From Ilex aquifolium (Eukaryota > Streptophyta > Magnoliopsida > Aquifoliales > Aquifoliaceae), in contig OX637393.1 of NCBI GenBank assembly GCA_951799425.1, positions 20,687,744-20,751,743 of the forward strand: a DNA stretch of 64,000 bases. Reading direction: 5' to 3'. The notes beneath the pieces were generated by a model that saw only the letters and a program-made list of their open reading frames with translations, was not told where the DNA came from and did no database searches. This document shows positions 22,056 to 34,000 of this stretch, one piece after another (the first letter of the stretch is position 1; each line of letters opens with the position of its first letter). Both the position numbers and the translations under genes were made by a program.

Positions 22056-22145
22056 ACCTTCCGAAAGGTTTTGCTTTGACCTTCCAGAAGGTTTGCACAC
22101 TAGAGAAGACCTTCCAGAAGGTTTTGCTTCAATCTTCCAGAAGGT
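22056..22145. repeat. ACCTTCCAGAAGGT palindrome cluster, E3 5' LTR
   Basis: Four 14 bp units start at 22056, 22079, 22109 and 22132 (spacings 23, 30, 23). The second and third are perfect; the first and fourth have one or two changes. The position between the AAAACTGGTCC block and the GCCAGACACCT block is the one where other LTRs carry GTACCGGTAC or CTACCGGTAG. Confidence 0.9.
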
Positions 22146-22170
22146 TTGGCCAAGAAACGCCAGACACCTA

Positions 22171-24103
22171 TGATTGATGAAAAACGTTGTTATTCCTAAC
22201 CCCTAAACATCACTATTTGACATGTGTATATGGCTTATGTGTGAAAGGGAGTGTCACTTTCCCTCGGGGTGATGCAAGAGATTAGGCAACAACGAATTGG
22301 TGGAAAATGAAATGAACAAAATGTATGAAATGAAATGCGGGTGTGTGGTGTGAACAAAAGTGCTCCCCAATCGCAAAGAGTCTTTTGCTTGTCGTGTTTT
22401 ACTTGGAAAAGTATTCCAAGGTCGTCTCCTCAGGGAAGGAAAGTTCAAGTGTGTGAAGGTGATTTTGGTGAACAAAAGAGAAGTGTAAAATCTTTTGTTT
22501 GTGTTTTGTGAGTGAAGTTTTTGAATGAAAATGCAATGAAAACAAATGTTGGCTAATCCAAAGTGGTCATTCCAATGGGAATCCCATCTCAACTCCAAAC
22601 ATTCCTCCAATGGTGCTTAAATGAACGATTGATTCGTGGGAAGCTAGGGACAAGATGGAGGTGAGGGTTCAAGCATACACCGTGACAATGCCTACGGTGT
22701 ATCAAGAACTCACAACCAAATGGAGGTGAGGATCCAAACATAACCCGTGACCAGGCCTACGGGATATCAAGGACTCACAACCACGTCCACTCTCAACCCA
22801 GTCAAACCGAACCATCGTACACCAAGTGGAGGAAAAAAGAAGAGTTGAAATGGAACACCCAAGAGGAAATCTCCCTTGGATTAACCAACTTAAAATCTAA
22901 CTACTCATGAAAGCAAGAAAGAAATGCATAATGTAAAGAGACATAATTGAAATGGAGCATGAAACTTAAATTAATGCAAGAAATCTTAAACTAAGAAGAA
23001 AAATATTCAATACCCATTTTAAACTTAAAATGAAGAAAGCTTGAAAGCATTAATGGTGAAATCTAAAATGCAAGACTAAACTTGAAATATACTTGAAATA
23101 AAGGAGATTACAATGCAAGAAATAAAGATTACAAGAAGATTAAAGCTTACAGGAACGAAAATGGAAAAGAAAATGCAAGAACATAAGCTTTCTACTATTC
23201 ATCATCTTCTTCACTAAAACTAAGCTTAGGTAGCCACCCCTCAAGAACTTGTGTAATGCTGAATATATGGTGTGTAGCCTCTGCATTTTCGTCCATAGGG
23301 TCCTCTAGCATGAGTGAGCAAGCCTCCCATCAATAGGGGCTGAATGGATGGGTATGGCAGGCTAGCACAGGCTTAGCCTGCACTCCCCAGGCTTCACCCC
23401 TTCTCTCTCCTCTCATTCAATGTCAAGCCTCCAAAGTCTTTAACTATGGTGTAGGAGGCATGATTGTAGGGATAAAATGTCGGGCTAGGTGTGGGAGAAC
23501 CAATGGTGGGACCCCCAAGCACGTGGAGAAGAGTTTGCAGGTGTTCTGGGCTGTTCTGGGAGCGTACCGGTACTGTGTACCGGTACTCTAAACCTTCTGG
23601 AGTTCGAAGTACCGGTACGCAGTACCGGTACTGTGTACCGGTACTGTTTTCTGCTCCGGACCAGTCTTCGTATAATTGGCATAACTTTTGATCTAACCGT
23701 CAGATTGAGTTGAAATTTTGACACAATATAGACGACATCCAGATCTACAACTTTCATGTTTTAAAATTTTTCATATTCGAAGTGGATCATGGTCAAAATG
23801 GAGGAAAACCGAGACTCTTCAACCCAGTGGTGTGGCTGCTGGCGCTTTTGTTCCCAAACACCAATACCTCCTTGATTTCTTCACTTTTAAGCCTCCAAAT
23901 CTTCATGTAATGTGTACATACCCTCACCACACATCCATCATAGTTGCAAGGTCCTAAAATACATGATTTAAGCTATAAAAACATGCAACCTCGAGAATTC
24001 AACATTATTCATAAAATCGGCTAACTCTAAGTACTTAGATGCAAAAGTTGAGTTAAAATGCATGTAATGAGGCCTTGAAATATACAATATTTTGTTCTCA
24101 TCA
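22171..24103 (-). mobile_element. Solo Athila LTR in E3 5' LTR, TSD ACCTA
   Basis: A 1933 bp LTR, termini TGATTGATG...TTCTCATCA on the + strand, with ACCTA at 22166-22170 and 24104-24108. The host LTR resumes exactly after it. Within it, five GTACCGGTAC units at 23564-23644. Confidence 0.95.
23564..23644. repeat. GTACCGGTAC cluster in solo LTR
   Basis: Perfect units start at 23564, 23577, 23609, 23622 and 23635 (spacings 13, 32, 13, 13). Confidence 0.92.
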
Positions 24104-24820
24104 ACCTACAACTCAAGCTCTGCCACTTAGGGGTCCCACCTATGATTCTCCCACATATCCCCTGACATAATCTACATATATATACCTACCCACACCCTAA
24201 AGTCAGCTTTGGAGGATGGAGGATGGGAAAGGAGGAGAGAGAAGGAAGGAGGCATGGTGGGTGCAGGCTATGCTTGTCCTAGCCTGTCCAAGCCATCAAC
24301 TCACTTCCCATTGATGGGAAGCCTGCACACACAAGCTATAGGAGCCTCATGGATGAAAATGCAAGGGTCTTACACCATTTATTCAGCTGGACACAAGCTT
24401 TGGGGGAAAGGAGGCTACCTAAGCTTAGGAGTAGTTTTAGAGAGAGAAGCTCAAGGAAGAAGATGAAGTTAGAGAGAGAAAGCTGTGTTTTCATATTTCT
24501 TTACCATTTTCAGTGTTGTAAGCTTTAAAATTACTTGTAATCTTTTCCCCTTTAACTTAAAACTCTTTTATTCAAGTTGTATGCAAGTTTAGCTAGTTTT
24601 TTTTAGCATTCAAATTTCTACATTTGGGTATTTGCTTTCAATATTTGTATTTTGGTCATGAATGTCATTTCTCTTGTAGTTTAACTCTTTTCTTGCATTA
24701 ATACAAGTTCCGAGTTTTATTTCTTCATTATGTCTCTCAACATTATGTATGTTTTTGCTTTGACTATGGATAGCTAAGTTTTTAGTTGGCTAATCCAAGG
24801 GAGATTTCCTCTTGGGTATG

Positions 24821-26653
24821 TGATTGAGCAAAAACGTTGTTGTTTCCAACCCCTAAACATCACCATTTGACATGTGCATATGGCTTATGTGTGAAAGGAA
24901 GTGTCACTCTCCCTAGGGGTGATGCAAGAGATTAGGCAACAACGGATTGGTGGACAATGGAATGAACAAAATGTGAAATGAAATGCGGGTGTGTGAACAA
25001 AAGTGCTCCCCAATCGCAAAGAGTCTTTTGTGTGTCAGTGTTTTACTTGGAAAAATATTTCAAGGTCGTCTCCTCAGGGAAGGAAAGTTCAAGTTGTGTG
25101 AAGGTGATTTTGCAAAAGGTAAAGAAAGTGAAAAATCTTTTGTGTTTTGAGTTTGGTTTGTGATAGTGTTCTTTATGAAAATGAAATAAAAACAAGTGTT
25201 GGCTAATCCAAAGAGGTCATTCCAATGGGAATACCAAATCAACTCAAGCCTTCCTCCAATAGAGCCTAGAAGTACGATTGATTCGTGGAAAGTTCGGGAC
25301 TAAAATGGAGGTGAGGATTCAAGCATACCCCGTGACAATGCCTACGGTGTATCAAGAACTCACAACCATGTCCTCACCCCAACCCAGTCAAACCAAGCCA
25401 TCGTATTCTGAGAGGAGGAATGAAAATGAGTTGAAGTGGCACACCCAAGAGGAGTTCTCCCTTGGATTAACCAACTTAAAATCTAGCTACTCATGGTAAA
25501 AGGAAAGACATGCATAATGTTAAGAGACATGTAGAAGAAATGAAGATTAAAACTTAACTCAATGCAAGAAAACTTGAACTATGGAGAAAAATATTCAAAA
25601 CCCATTTCAAAGCAAGAAATTGAAGAACTAGCTACAACAATGGTGCAATCTAAAATGTAGCATTAAACTTGAAATGTACTTGAATTAAATGACATTAAAG
25701 ATAATAAATGAAGGTTACAAGAGTCTTACAATAAACTACAAAAGAAATGATGGAAGAAAATACAAAAACATAAACATTTATACTATTCATCTTCTTCCTA
25801 ACTATTCTAAGCTTAGGTAGCCACCCTTGAAATGCTTGTGGAATGCTGAATATATGGAGTGTGTCTTGCATTTTCGTGCATGGAGGGTCCCCTAGCATGA
25901 GTGTGCAGGTCTCCCATCAATGGGAGGTTGAATGATGGCTTACATAGGCTAGGACAAGCCTAGCCTGCAACTCCCCAAGCAGCCCACTCCTCTCCCATCC
26001 TCCTTGAATGCCAAGCCTCAAAAGTCTTCAAATTGTGTAAGGGAGGCATGGAAATGTCTAAGGAAATGTTGGGGGGCAAGTGAGAGAAGTGTAGGTGGGA
26101 CCCCCAAGCAAGTGGAGATGAGTTGCAGGCGTTTCTGGGCAGCGTACCGGTACAGTTTGGCTACTGAAGTTCAGCGTACCGCAGTACTGGTACGATTTTT
26201 CTACTTTGGACCAGTCTTCGTAGAATTGGCATAACTTTTGATCTAACATTCCGATTGAGCTAAAATTTTTACACAATATATAAGACATCTAGATATACAA
26301 CTTTCATGTTTTGAACTTTTTCCGATTCGAATCGGATCATGGTGAAAATGGATGAATACCGAGGCTCTGTTTCCAGATGGTGTGGCTGCTGGTGCTTTTG
26401 TTCCCAAACACCAATACCTCCTTGATTTCTTCACTTTTAAGCCTCCAAATCTTCATGTAATGTGTCCATGCCCTCACCACACATCCATCATAGTTGCAAG
26501 GTCCTAAAATCAATCATTTAAGCTATAAAAACTTGCAACATCGAAAATTCAACATTATTCATAATTTCGGCTAACTCTAAGTACTTATATGCAAAAGTTG
26601 AGCTAAAATGAATGTAATGAGGCCTTCAAATATACAATATTTTGTGCTCATCA
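24821..26653 (-). mobile_element. Solo Athila LTR in E3 5' LTR, TSD GTATG
   Basis: An 1833 bp LTR, termini TGATTGAGCAAAAACG...TGTGCTCATCA on the + strand, with GTATG at 24816-24820 and 26654-26658. One intact GTACCGGTAC lies at 26144-26153, with decayed partners up to about 26193. The termini resemble those of the E2 LTR. Confidence 0.95.
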
Positions 26654-27227
26654 GTATGTTAAATCAACTCTCCTCCATTCTTCCTTGTAGTGTAAAGTGC
26701 TTGGTCTGACTAGGTTGAGTGCGGACGTGGTTGTGAGCTCTTGATACACCGTAGACTTGTCACGGGGTATGCTTGAGCCTACACCTCCACATTAGTCCCT
26801 CACTTCCTACGAATCAATCAAGCACTGAGGCACCATTGGTAGAATATTTTGAGTTGATTTGGCGTTCCTATTGGAATGACCTCTTCGGATTAGCCAACCT
26901 TGTTTTCACTGCATTTTTATCAAAAAATCCACTCACCAAAACACAAAACTACAAGATTTTACACTTTTCATTTCTTTACAAAATCACCTTCACCACAATT
27001 TGACCTTCCTTCCATTAGGAGATGACCTTAGAATACCCATTCCAAGTAAAACACGAAACTCGAAAGTCTCTCTTCGCTTGGATAACACTTTTGCACACAC
27101 ACACATTTTCATCCACACACATGTTTTTCACATTTCGAGGGAGAGTGACACTCACCTACGCACATAAGCCATATACACTTAGTCCGGGTTAGTGTTTGGA
27201 GATTAGGGTGAACGCATCAAGTATTTT

Positions 27228-27244
27228 TGGCGCCGTTGCCGGGG
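27228..27244 (+). other. Primer-binding site of E3, tRNA-Asp
   Basis: TGGCGCCGTTGCCGGGG, identical to the E1 PBS, four bases after the LTR end. Confidence 0.92.
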
Positions 27245-27366
27245 AAGGTTAACCGTCGAGTTCGAATGTGATTTTGGATGGCATAGGAAATTCTCGTGAT
27301 TTTCATCACGGGCCAAGGTATGTGGTCTCATTTGTAAATAATTTGTTGTTGTTTGTGTTTTGTGTT

Positions 27367-28197
27367 ATGTTTTCTAATTTTTATGAAAATGTGTTAAATG
27401 CCCCAAATTTTGAAAATGTGTGTAAGATTAGTGATGAGTATGAGCACATCACTAGTGAGTGCCCATTAAATTATACGGTTCAAGACTTTGCATATGAAGG
27501 ATCAATTTCAATATTGACCCCCGAAAATTTTTACCCCGACCATTATGTTGCAACGAGTTATCCGAGTTATGGTTGGGAGAACAAACCTTATCATTTTTCA
27601 TCTGATCTTACACCACCAAATGAATTTTGCCACTATCCAACATATGAGGACTCAACCGAACAAGAATTAGAAAATACTATTTGCGATTTTATGCAATACC
27701 AAATGGAAGTCAATGCCCGAGTAGCCCAACAATTTTCTGAAATTAGAGATGACCTTATTGCATTGACTAATGTCATAATTACTAATTGTGAAGAACAACA
27801 TCTTGAACATAGTCAATGTATTGAGGATGATCATATCTATGGAATGCAAATTGATGTTGAATCTCCCACCTCTCTTGATTGTGAAAAATTTAATGAAGTT
27901 ATTATCTCAAATGAGGCTAATAAGCCCATGGTCACTTTGCCATCAAAGAGTGGTGTTGAGGTTCACAATTTTCAACTTAGGGAGGGCATTGAAATGGAGT
28001 TAAGTGTAGAAATTTATAAAGAGAAATTGTACACTCCATTGTTAGAATTGCATAAACTTGTGTGCACCTCTGTTTTGTTGAGAATTTTGAATAATTATCT
28101 TTTATATTGTTGGATAGATTGGTTAGGAAAGACATTTGCACACCAAAAAAATTTTAAAATAAAAAAAAATCAATGGGCGCAAAATTCTCCGAATTGA
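27367..28197 (+). CDS. Zinc-knuckle ORF of E3 (gag-derived)
   Basis: A 276-residue frame from the first in-frame ATG of the leader; the same frame is open upstream only through non-ATG codons. It aligns with the E1 ORF over its length: shared blocks include NFYENV, HITSECP, SYGWEN, PPNEF, HYPTYE, EEQHLEHSQCI, DVESPT and SGVE. It has a single knuckle (residues 19-32) where E1 has three, and the second Cys is Ser22, so zinc binding is doubtful. The open frame despite clear divergence from E1 suggests recent activity or constraint. Function as for E1: inferred nucleic-acid binding, no enzymatic domain. Confidence 0.65.
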   Translation: MFSNFYENVLNAPNFENVCKISDEYEHITSECPLNYTVQDFAYEGSISILTPENFYPDHYVATSYPSYGWENKPYHFSSDLTPPNEFCHYPTYEDSTEQELENTICDFMQYQMEVNARVAQQFSEIRDDLIALTNVIITNCEEQHLEHSQCIEDDHIYGMQIDVESPTSLDCEKFNEVIISNEANKPMVTLPSKSGVEVHNFQLREGIEMELSVEIYKEKLYTPLLELHKLVCTSVLLRILNNYLLYCWIDWLGKTFAHQKNFKIKKNQWAQNSPN

Positions 28198-28390
28198 AGT
28201 CGGATTGACATGAGTCATTTTTGTTTGTTTTCATGTACATAGTAGTTAGATTTCTTTTATTGTTATCTTTTTTTTTTCATGATATTGTAGTGTAGATTTT
28301 AGCATGAAATTGTTTACCTTTTCCTAATTTGGACTCAATTCATTTTGAGCATAATCATAACAAATCTTATTCAATATCATGTGCAAGTTT

Positions 28391-28403
28391 AAGTTGGGGG
28401 GTG
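28391..28403 (+). other. Internal PPT-like site 1 of E3
   Basis: AAGTTGGGGGGTG in the same context (GTGTAAA follows) as site 1 of E1. No palindrome cluster precedes it here, unlike E1. Confidence 0.65.
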
Positions 28404-28440
28404 TAAACAAGTTTTTTTGTTTTCCCTTTAATGTGTTTAC

Positions 28441-28480
28441 TGAAAAAAAAAAAGAAAAAAAAAAGAAAAAAAAAAAAAAG
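28441..28480 (+). repeat. Adenine-rich simple repeat
   Basis: Runs of 8-13 A separated by single G. It occupies the place of a shorter A tract at 2538-2550 in E1. Confidence 0.8.
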
Positions 28481-28556
28481 GAGTATCTTATTTCCCATGT
28501 TACTTTCATTTTTCTCATTGCATGATTCATTGTGCATTGAGAACAATGCATGGTTC

Positions 28557-28569
28557 AAGTTGGGGGGTG
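28557..28569 (+). other. Internal PPT-like site 2 of E3
   Basis: AAGTTGGGGGGTG followed by AGGTGCACC, as site 2 of E1. Confidence 0.65.
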
Positions 28570-30237
28570 AGGTGCACCATTACATGTTCCACCACTTTTT
28601 GTACAAAATAGTTGGAAATTAAAATTTTGGACAGTTTTTGTGGAAAATATCATATATTGAACTATATTCCCCTATTCTAATTGTTATTGGATTCGTGATT
28701 GCTTGATCTTCATTTTGAACTTTGAATACTTGAGCACAACATATAAGTTTATCCTATGCCGGAGTATCGCGTATGTGTTTTATTTCGAATTCAACCATAG
28801 TGCACCTTGAATGTGTAATTTCGGTAATTTACTGATTGGATCCACATTTTAGAGCTTGACATGCATAGTGGAGATGAAGCAAGTACCCATGTGAGCTTTA
28901 GTGTCAATCCTTGTTGGAGGGAACTTACATTTACTCAAGGAACAATTCTTCAAATTTCAAATTTGTTCAATAATCTCATTATGTTTTTTTTGGTTAGAGT
29001 GCATTTGGGTAATTGATTGACTTGTCTTGAAATGCATAATGCTCCCCCATGCTTATCTAAAGATGATCTTAGGCCATTTTTTATTTCTTTGAGCCTTAGC
29101 CTTTTTCTTGTGAAATTCTATCCCTAGTGCTATATTTGAGCCTTGTTGAAAAGTCGTTTCCATGCCACAAATTTAACTAAGATGGTGCAAAATGATAAAA
29201 ATTTACCACACCTTGGTTGTTCTGAGAGCTAACCATGATTGACCATAAAAGAGAATGAATAATGGTGCGGAAACCCAGCAAAAGGGATGAATGATGCAGA
29301 TTTCAAAAATGTTGAATGAAAAAGAATGAGAAATCCAAGAAAAAGGAGAGAGAAAGGGGTGAAAGAAGAAAAGAATGAGAAAAGAAAAAGGAAAATGTTA
29401 AGGAAAAGAAGTAAAAGAGTGAAGTGATGGTGTTAGACTGGAAATCCCATAAAAAGGGAGATCTTTTTCAAATAAAGGTCATTCACTAGGAACAACCCTC
29501 TTTGGTATCATCCATCCTTCATTTCATTTATCTCAATATCACCCCAAGGCCTCATTACAACCCTTGAAAGCCCTAAATGATATAGAGAAAGCATGGTGAG
29601 AGCACACTTTAAATGAAAAGAAAAGTTGGTTTTGCTATCTAGTGCCCTAACATTTCATTTATGATATTATGCCAAGTTCATTTCAATTGTTATGCACACA
29701 CATCATTTTTGGATTGTATGTGAGCATGCTTCATTTTGTGCACAAGATTCTATCTCACATATACACATGGAGAGCATGCTCGGATAATCATTGAGTTATT
29801 AATTTTTTAGAGAAACCCTAGGTGAGTTTTGCATCAAAGCTGAATTTGGATAGCTAAGTGAATGTGGATTCCGTTGAGTAAATGCTTAAATTACATATTC
29901 ATCTCACACACACATGAGTTTTGAAAGGAAATGTGTAGGTGGATACTCTAGAATAGCATTTAAGGCTATAATGTGATCCATGTGTGATTAGTTCAGGTGC
30001 ATTGGACAAAGCTATTTTTGACATCCCAATGCTAGTTAGGATAAGGGCATATGATTCAAATGTTGGATACGAGAAAAAGAAGTTTGTAGGTACCTTCACT
30101 GCAAAACTTCACAGGACAAAACTTGTTAACTAGGGATCACCTAGGGGTTTAAAAGCTTGTTGCATATGCTAAATGGAATAGCGGAATTAGAATAAGTTTA
30201 TTTTTGTTTGCCTAATTTTTACATTTAGTTTGCTAGG
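28570..30237 (+). other. Long non-coding 3' region of E3
   Basis: Collinear with 2640-4340 of E1 throughout, including the purine tract (about 29320-29410) and the CACACACAC block near 29905. No credible ORF. Ends at the solo LTR target GACTA. Confidence 0.75.
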
Positions 30238-30242
30238 GACTA

Positions 30243-32121
30243 TGATGAGCGCATAATATTGCATATTTAATGGCCTCATTACATGTATTTTAACTTAACT
30301 TTGCATTTAATTACTTTGAGTTAACCGAAATTACGAATAATGTGGAATTTTGGATGTTGCAGGTAATTATAGCGTAAATCATGTATTTTGGAACCTTGCA
30401 ACTAAGTATGGAGGAGTGGTGAAGATGTGGACACATTACATGAGGATTTGGAGGCTTAAAAGTGAAAGAAATCAGGGAGGTATCGATGCTTGGTAACATA
30501 GGCACCAACACCCGCACCATGTGGTAGCAGTACCTCGGTATTTCTCCTTTTTGACCATGATTCACTTCAAATATGAAAAAGTGAAAAACATGAAAGTTGT
30601 AGATCTGGATGGTCTCTGTATTTTTTCAAAATTTCATCTCTATCGGATGGTTGGATCAAAAGTTATGACAATTCTACAAAAACTGGTCCAGAACAGGCAA
30701 CCTACCGGAAAGACCTACCGGAAGTGTTTTTACTCCAGTAGCCAAAACCTACTGGTAGAATGATGAAAACCTACTGGTAGGTTTTGCCCAGAATGCCCAA
30801 AACACCTGCAACTCATGCTCCACTTGCTTGGGGGTCCCACCATTGATTCTCTCACTTGTCCCCTGACATCCCTTACACATCTACATGCATCCCAACACCC
30901 ATTAATGGACTTTGGAGGCAATAGCATTAATGAGGATGGGAGAGAAGGGGGCTGCCATGATGGGTGCGGGCTATGCTCTTCCTAGCCTGTCAAAAACCAA
31001 TCAACTCACCTCCTATTGATGGGAGGCATACACACAGGCTAGGGGAGCCTCATAGACGAAAATGCTTTATCTATTCTCCATATATTCAGCATTCACAAGC
31101 CATTGAAGGGTGGCTACCTAAGCTTAGGAGTAGTTTAGAGAGCTCCAAGGAAGAAGATGATGAATAGTGCTAGGGAGATAAAATTTATGTTTTTGCATTT
31201 TCTTCACCCATTTCATTGCAGTAAGCTGTAGTTCTCTTGTAATCTTTATTACTTGCGTTGTAATCTCTTTTAATTCTAGTGTAATCAAGTTTAATTCAAA
31301 TGTTCTTGCACTTTTATTTTTCTACTGGGTTTTTCTTTTAAGCTTTAGTTATGTTTATGAAATGAATTCTTCTTTGTAGTCTAATTCCTTTTAGCATCAA
31401 TACAAGTTTTAAATTCCATTTCAATACCATGTCTCTTTTCATATGCATCTTTTTCCTACTTTCATGAGTAGCTAGATTTTAATTTGGTTAATCCAATAGA
31501 GACCTCCTCTTAGGTATGCCATTTAAACTCATTTTCTTTCCTCCTCTCGGTGTACGATGGTTCGATTTGACTAGGTTGATAGTGGATGTGGTTGTGAGTC
31601 TTTGGTATCCCGTAGGCCTGGTCACGGGTTATGCTTGGATCTTCACCTCCATCTCGTCCCTAGCTTCCCACGAATCAATCGTTCATCTAAGCACCATTGG
31701 AGGAAGGTTTTGAGTTGAGTTGGGATTCCCATTGGAATGACCTCTTTTGATTAGCCAACACTTGTTTTCATTACATTTTTTAGCAAAAACTCCAATCACC
31801 AAAACACAAACAAAAGATTTTACACTTTTCTCAGTTTTTACAAAATCACCTTCACACAATTCCCTTCCTTCCCTGAGGAGACGACATTGGAATACTTTTC
31901 CAAGTAAAACACAACACACGAAAGTCTCTCTGTGCTTGGGGAGCACTTTTGTTCACACACACACATTTTGTACATTTCATTTCATCCACCATTCCATTGC
32001 CCTTTCTTTTGACATCATTCCGAGGGAGAGTGACACTCCCCTTCACACGTAAGCCATACACACACATTTGAGGGTGATGTCCGGAGCTTAGGAAATATAC
32101 TACAACGGAAACAATCAAGCA
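30243..32121 (+). mobile_element. Solo Athila LTR just before the E3 PPT, TSD GACTA
   Basis: A complete 1879 bp LTR, TGATGAGCGC...ATCAAGCA, flanked by GACTA at 30238-30242 and 32122-32126. After it the internal region resumes with GCAAAGC and the PPT. Its palindromes are of the CTACCGGTAG type, although the rest of the LTR resembles neighbours that carry other types. Confidence 0.95.
30701..30780. repeat. CTACCGGTAG-type cluster in solo LTR
   Basis: Half-preserved units at 30701 and 30714 (CCTACCGGAA), and CTACTGGTAG at 30749-30758 and 30771-30780 (22 bp apart). Confidence 0.85.
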
Positions 32122-32135
32122 GACTAGCAAAGCTT

Positions 32136-32149
32136 AAGTTGGGGGGGTG
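32136..32149 (+). other. Polypurine tract of E3
   Basis: AAGTTGGGGGGGTG directly before the 3' LTR start. Confidence 0.9.
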
Positions 32150-33966
32150 TGATGAGCGCGTAATATTAAATATTTAACGGCATCATTACATTTATTTTAA
32201 CTCAACTTTGCATTTAATTAGTTAGAGGTCGTCGAAGTTGTGAATAATGTGAAAATTTTGATGTTGCAGGTAATAAAAGAGTAATTTATGGCTTTCGGAA
32301 CCCTGCAACTATGTGTGGATGAGTGGTGAATAGATGGACACATTACATGAGGATTTGGAGGCTTAAAAATGAAAGAAATAAAGGAGGTATCGGTGCTTGG
32401 TAACATAGGTACCGGCACCCACACCATTTGGTAGCAGTACCTTTGTATTCCACATTTTTTACCATGATCCACTTTAAGTATGGAAAAATGCAAAACATGA
32501 AAGTTGTAGATTTTGATGTCATCTATATTGTGTCAAAATTTTAGTTCAATCGGACGGTGGGATCAAAATTTCTGATAAATTTAAAAAAACTGGTCTTGAA
32601 CTTGCATCCCCCTTAAGACCTTCTAGAAGGTTTTGCTTCGACCTTCCGGAAGGCATGGCCCAGAAATGCCAGACACCTGCAACTCAAGCTCTGCCACTTG
32701 GGGGTCCCACCTATCATTCTCCCACACATCCCCTGACATATTCTACACATATACATACCTACCTACATCCTAAAGTCAGCTTTGGAAGATGGAGGATGGG
32801 AATGGAGGAGAGAGAAGGAAGGAGGCATGGTGGGTGCAGGCTATGCTTGTCCTAGCCTATCCTAGCCATTAAATTACTTCCAATTGATGGAAAACCTGCA
32901 CACACAGGCTATAGGAGCCTCATGGACAAAAATGCAAGGGTCTTACACCATTTATTCAGCTGGACACAAGCTTTGGGGGAAATGAGGCTACCTAAGCTTA
33001 GGAGTAGTTTTAGAGAGAGAAGCTCAAGGAAAAAGATGAAGTTAGAGAGAAAGCTGGTTTTTCATATTTCTTTACCATTTTTAGTGTTGTAAGCTTTAAA
33101 ATTACTTGTAATCTTTCCCCCTTTCACTTAAAACTCTTTTATTCCAGTTGTATGCAAGTTTAGCTAGTTGTTTTTAGCATTCAAATTTCTACATTTGGGT
33201 ATTTGCTCTCAATATTTGTATTTTGGTCATAAATGTCATTTCTCTTGTAGTTTAACTCTTTTCTTGCATTAATACAAGTTTCATGTTTCATTTTTTCATT
33301 ATGTCTCTCTACATTATGTATGTTTTTGCTTTGACTATGGATAGCAAAGTTTTTAGTTGGCTAATCCAAGGGAGATTTCCTATTGGGTATGCTAAATCAA
33401 CTCTCCCACATTCTTCCTTGTAGTGTAAAGTGCTTGGTTTGACTAGGTTGAGTACGGACGTGGTTGTGGGCTCTCGATACACCATAGACTTGTCAAGGGG
33501 TATGCTTGAGCCTACACCTCCACATTAGTCCCTCACTTCTTACGAATTAATAAAGCACTGAGGCACCATTGGTAGAATATTTTGAGTTGATTTGGCATTC
33601 CCATTGGAATGACCTCTACAGATTAGCCAGCCTTGTTTTCATTGCATTTTTATCAAAAACTCCACTCACCAAAACACAAAACTACAAGATTTTACACTTT
33701 TCATTTCTTTACAAAATCACCTTCACCACAATTTGACCTTCATTCCCTTAGGAGACGACCTTGGAATACTCATTCCAAGTAAAACACGACACTCGAAAGT
33801 CTATCTTCGTTCGAGAACACTTTTGCACACACACATTTTTATCCACACACACGTTTTTCCCGTTTCTAGCATCAAACCCGAGGGAGAGTGACACTCTCCT
33901 ACACACATAAGCCATATGCACTTAGTCCGGGTTAGTGTTTGGAGATTATGGTGAACGAATCAAGCA
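32150..33966 (+). repeat. E3 3' LTR (1817 bp)
   Basis: Starts TGATGAGCGCG and ends GAATCAAGCA, followed by TSD AATGG. It matches the three joined segments of the 5' LTR. It has only two palindromes, at 32618-32631 and 32641-32654 (spacing 23), against four in the 5' LTR. Confidence 0.92.
32618..32654. repeat. ACCTTCYRGAAGGT pair, E3 3' LTR
   Basis: ACCTTCTAGAAGGT (perfect) and ACCTTCCGGAAGGC (one end base changed), 23 bp apart. Confidence 0.9.
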
Positions 33967-34000
33967 AATGGTCATAAGAGTATTAAAATGCACAGGTTAT

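Larger units (their letters stand above)
21586..27223 (+). repeat. E3 5' LTR, split by two solo LTRs
   Basis: Segments 21586-22170, 24109-24820 and 26659-27223 join into one LTR that starts TGATGAGC and ends GCATCAAGTA just before the PBS (terminal CA changed to TA). It carries four ACCTTCCAGAAGGT-type palindromes. A TATATATA stretch at 24174-24183 in the resumed U3 part is a possible TATA box, downstream of the palindromes. Confidence 0.9.
21586..33966 (+). mobile_element. E3: complete non-autonomous Athila element, TSD AATGG
   Basis: AATGG at 21581-21585 and 33967-33971 flanks a full LTR-PBS-ORF-PPT-LTR structure. Three solo LTRs are nested inside (22171-24103, 24821-26653, 30243-32121). 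Removing them and their duplicated targets leaves a 5' LTR of about 1862 bp, an internal region of about 3.0 kb, and a 3' LTR of 1817 bp. The internal region has only the zinc-knuckle ORF. It inserted into the chromovirus LTR fragment. Confidence 0.93.
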
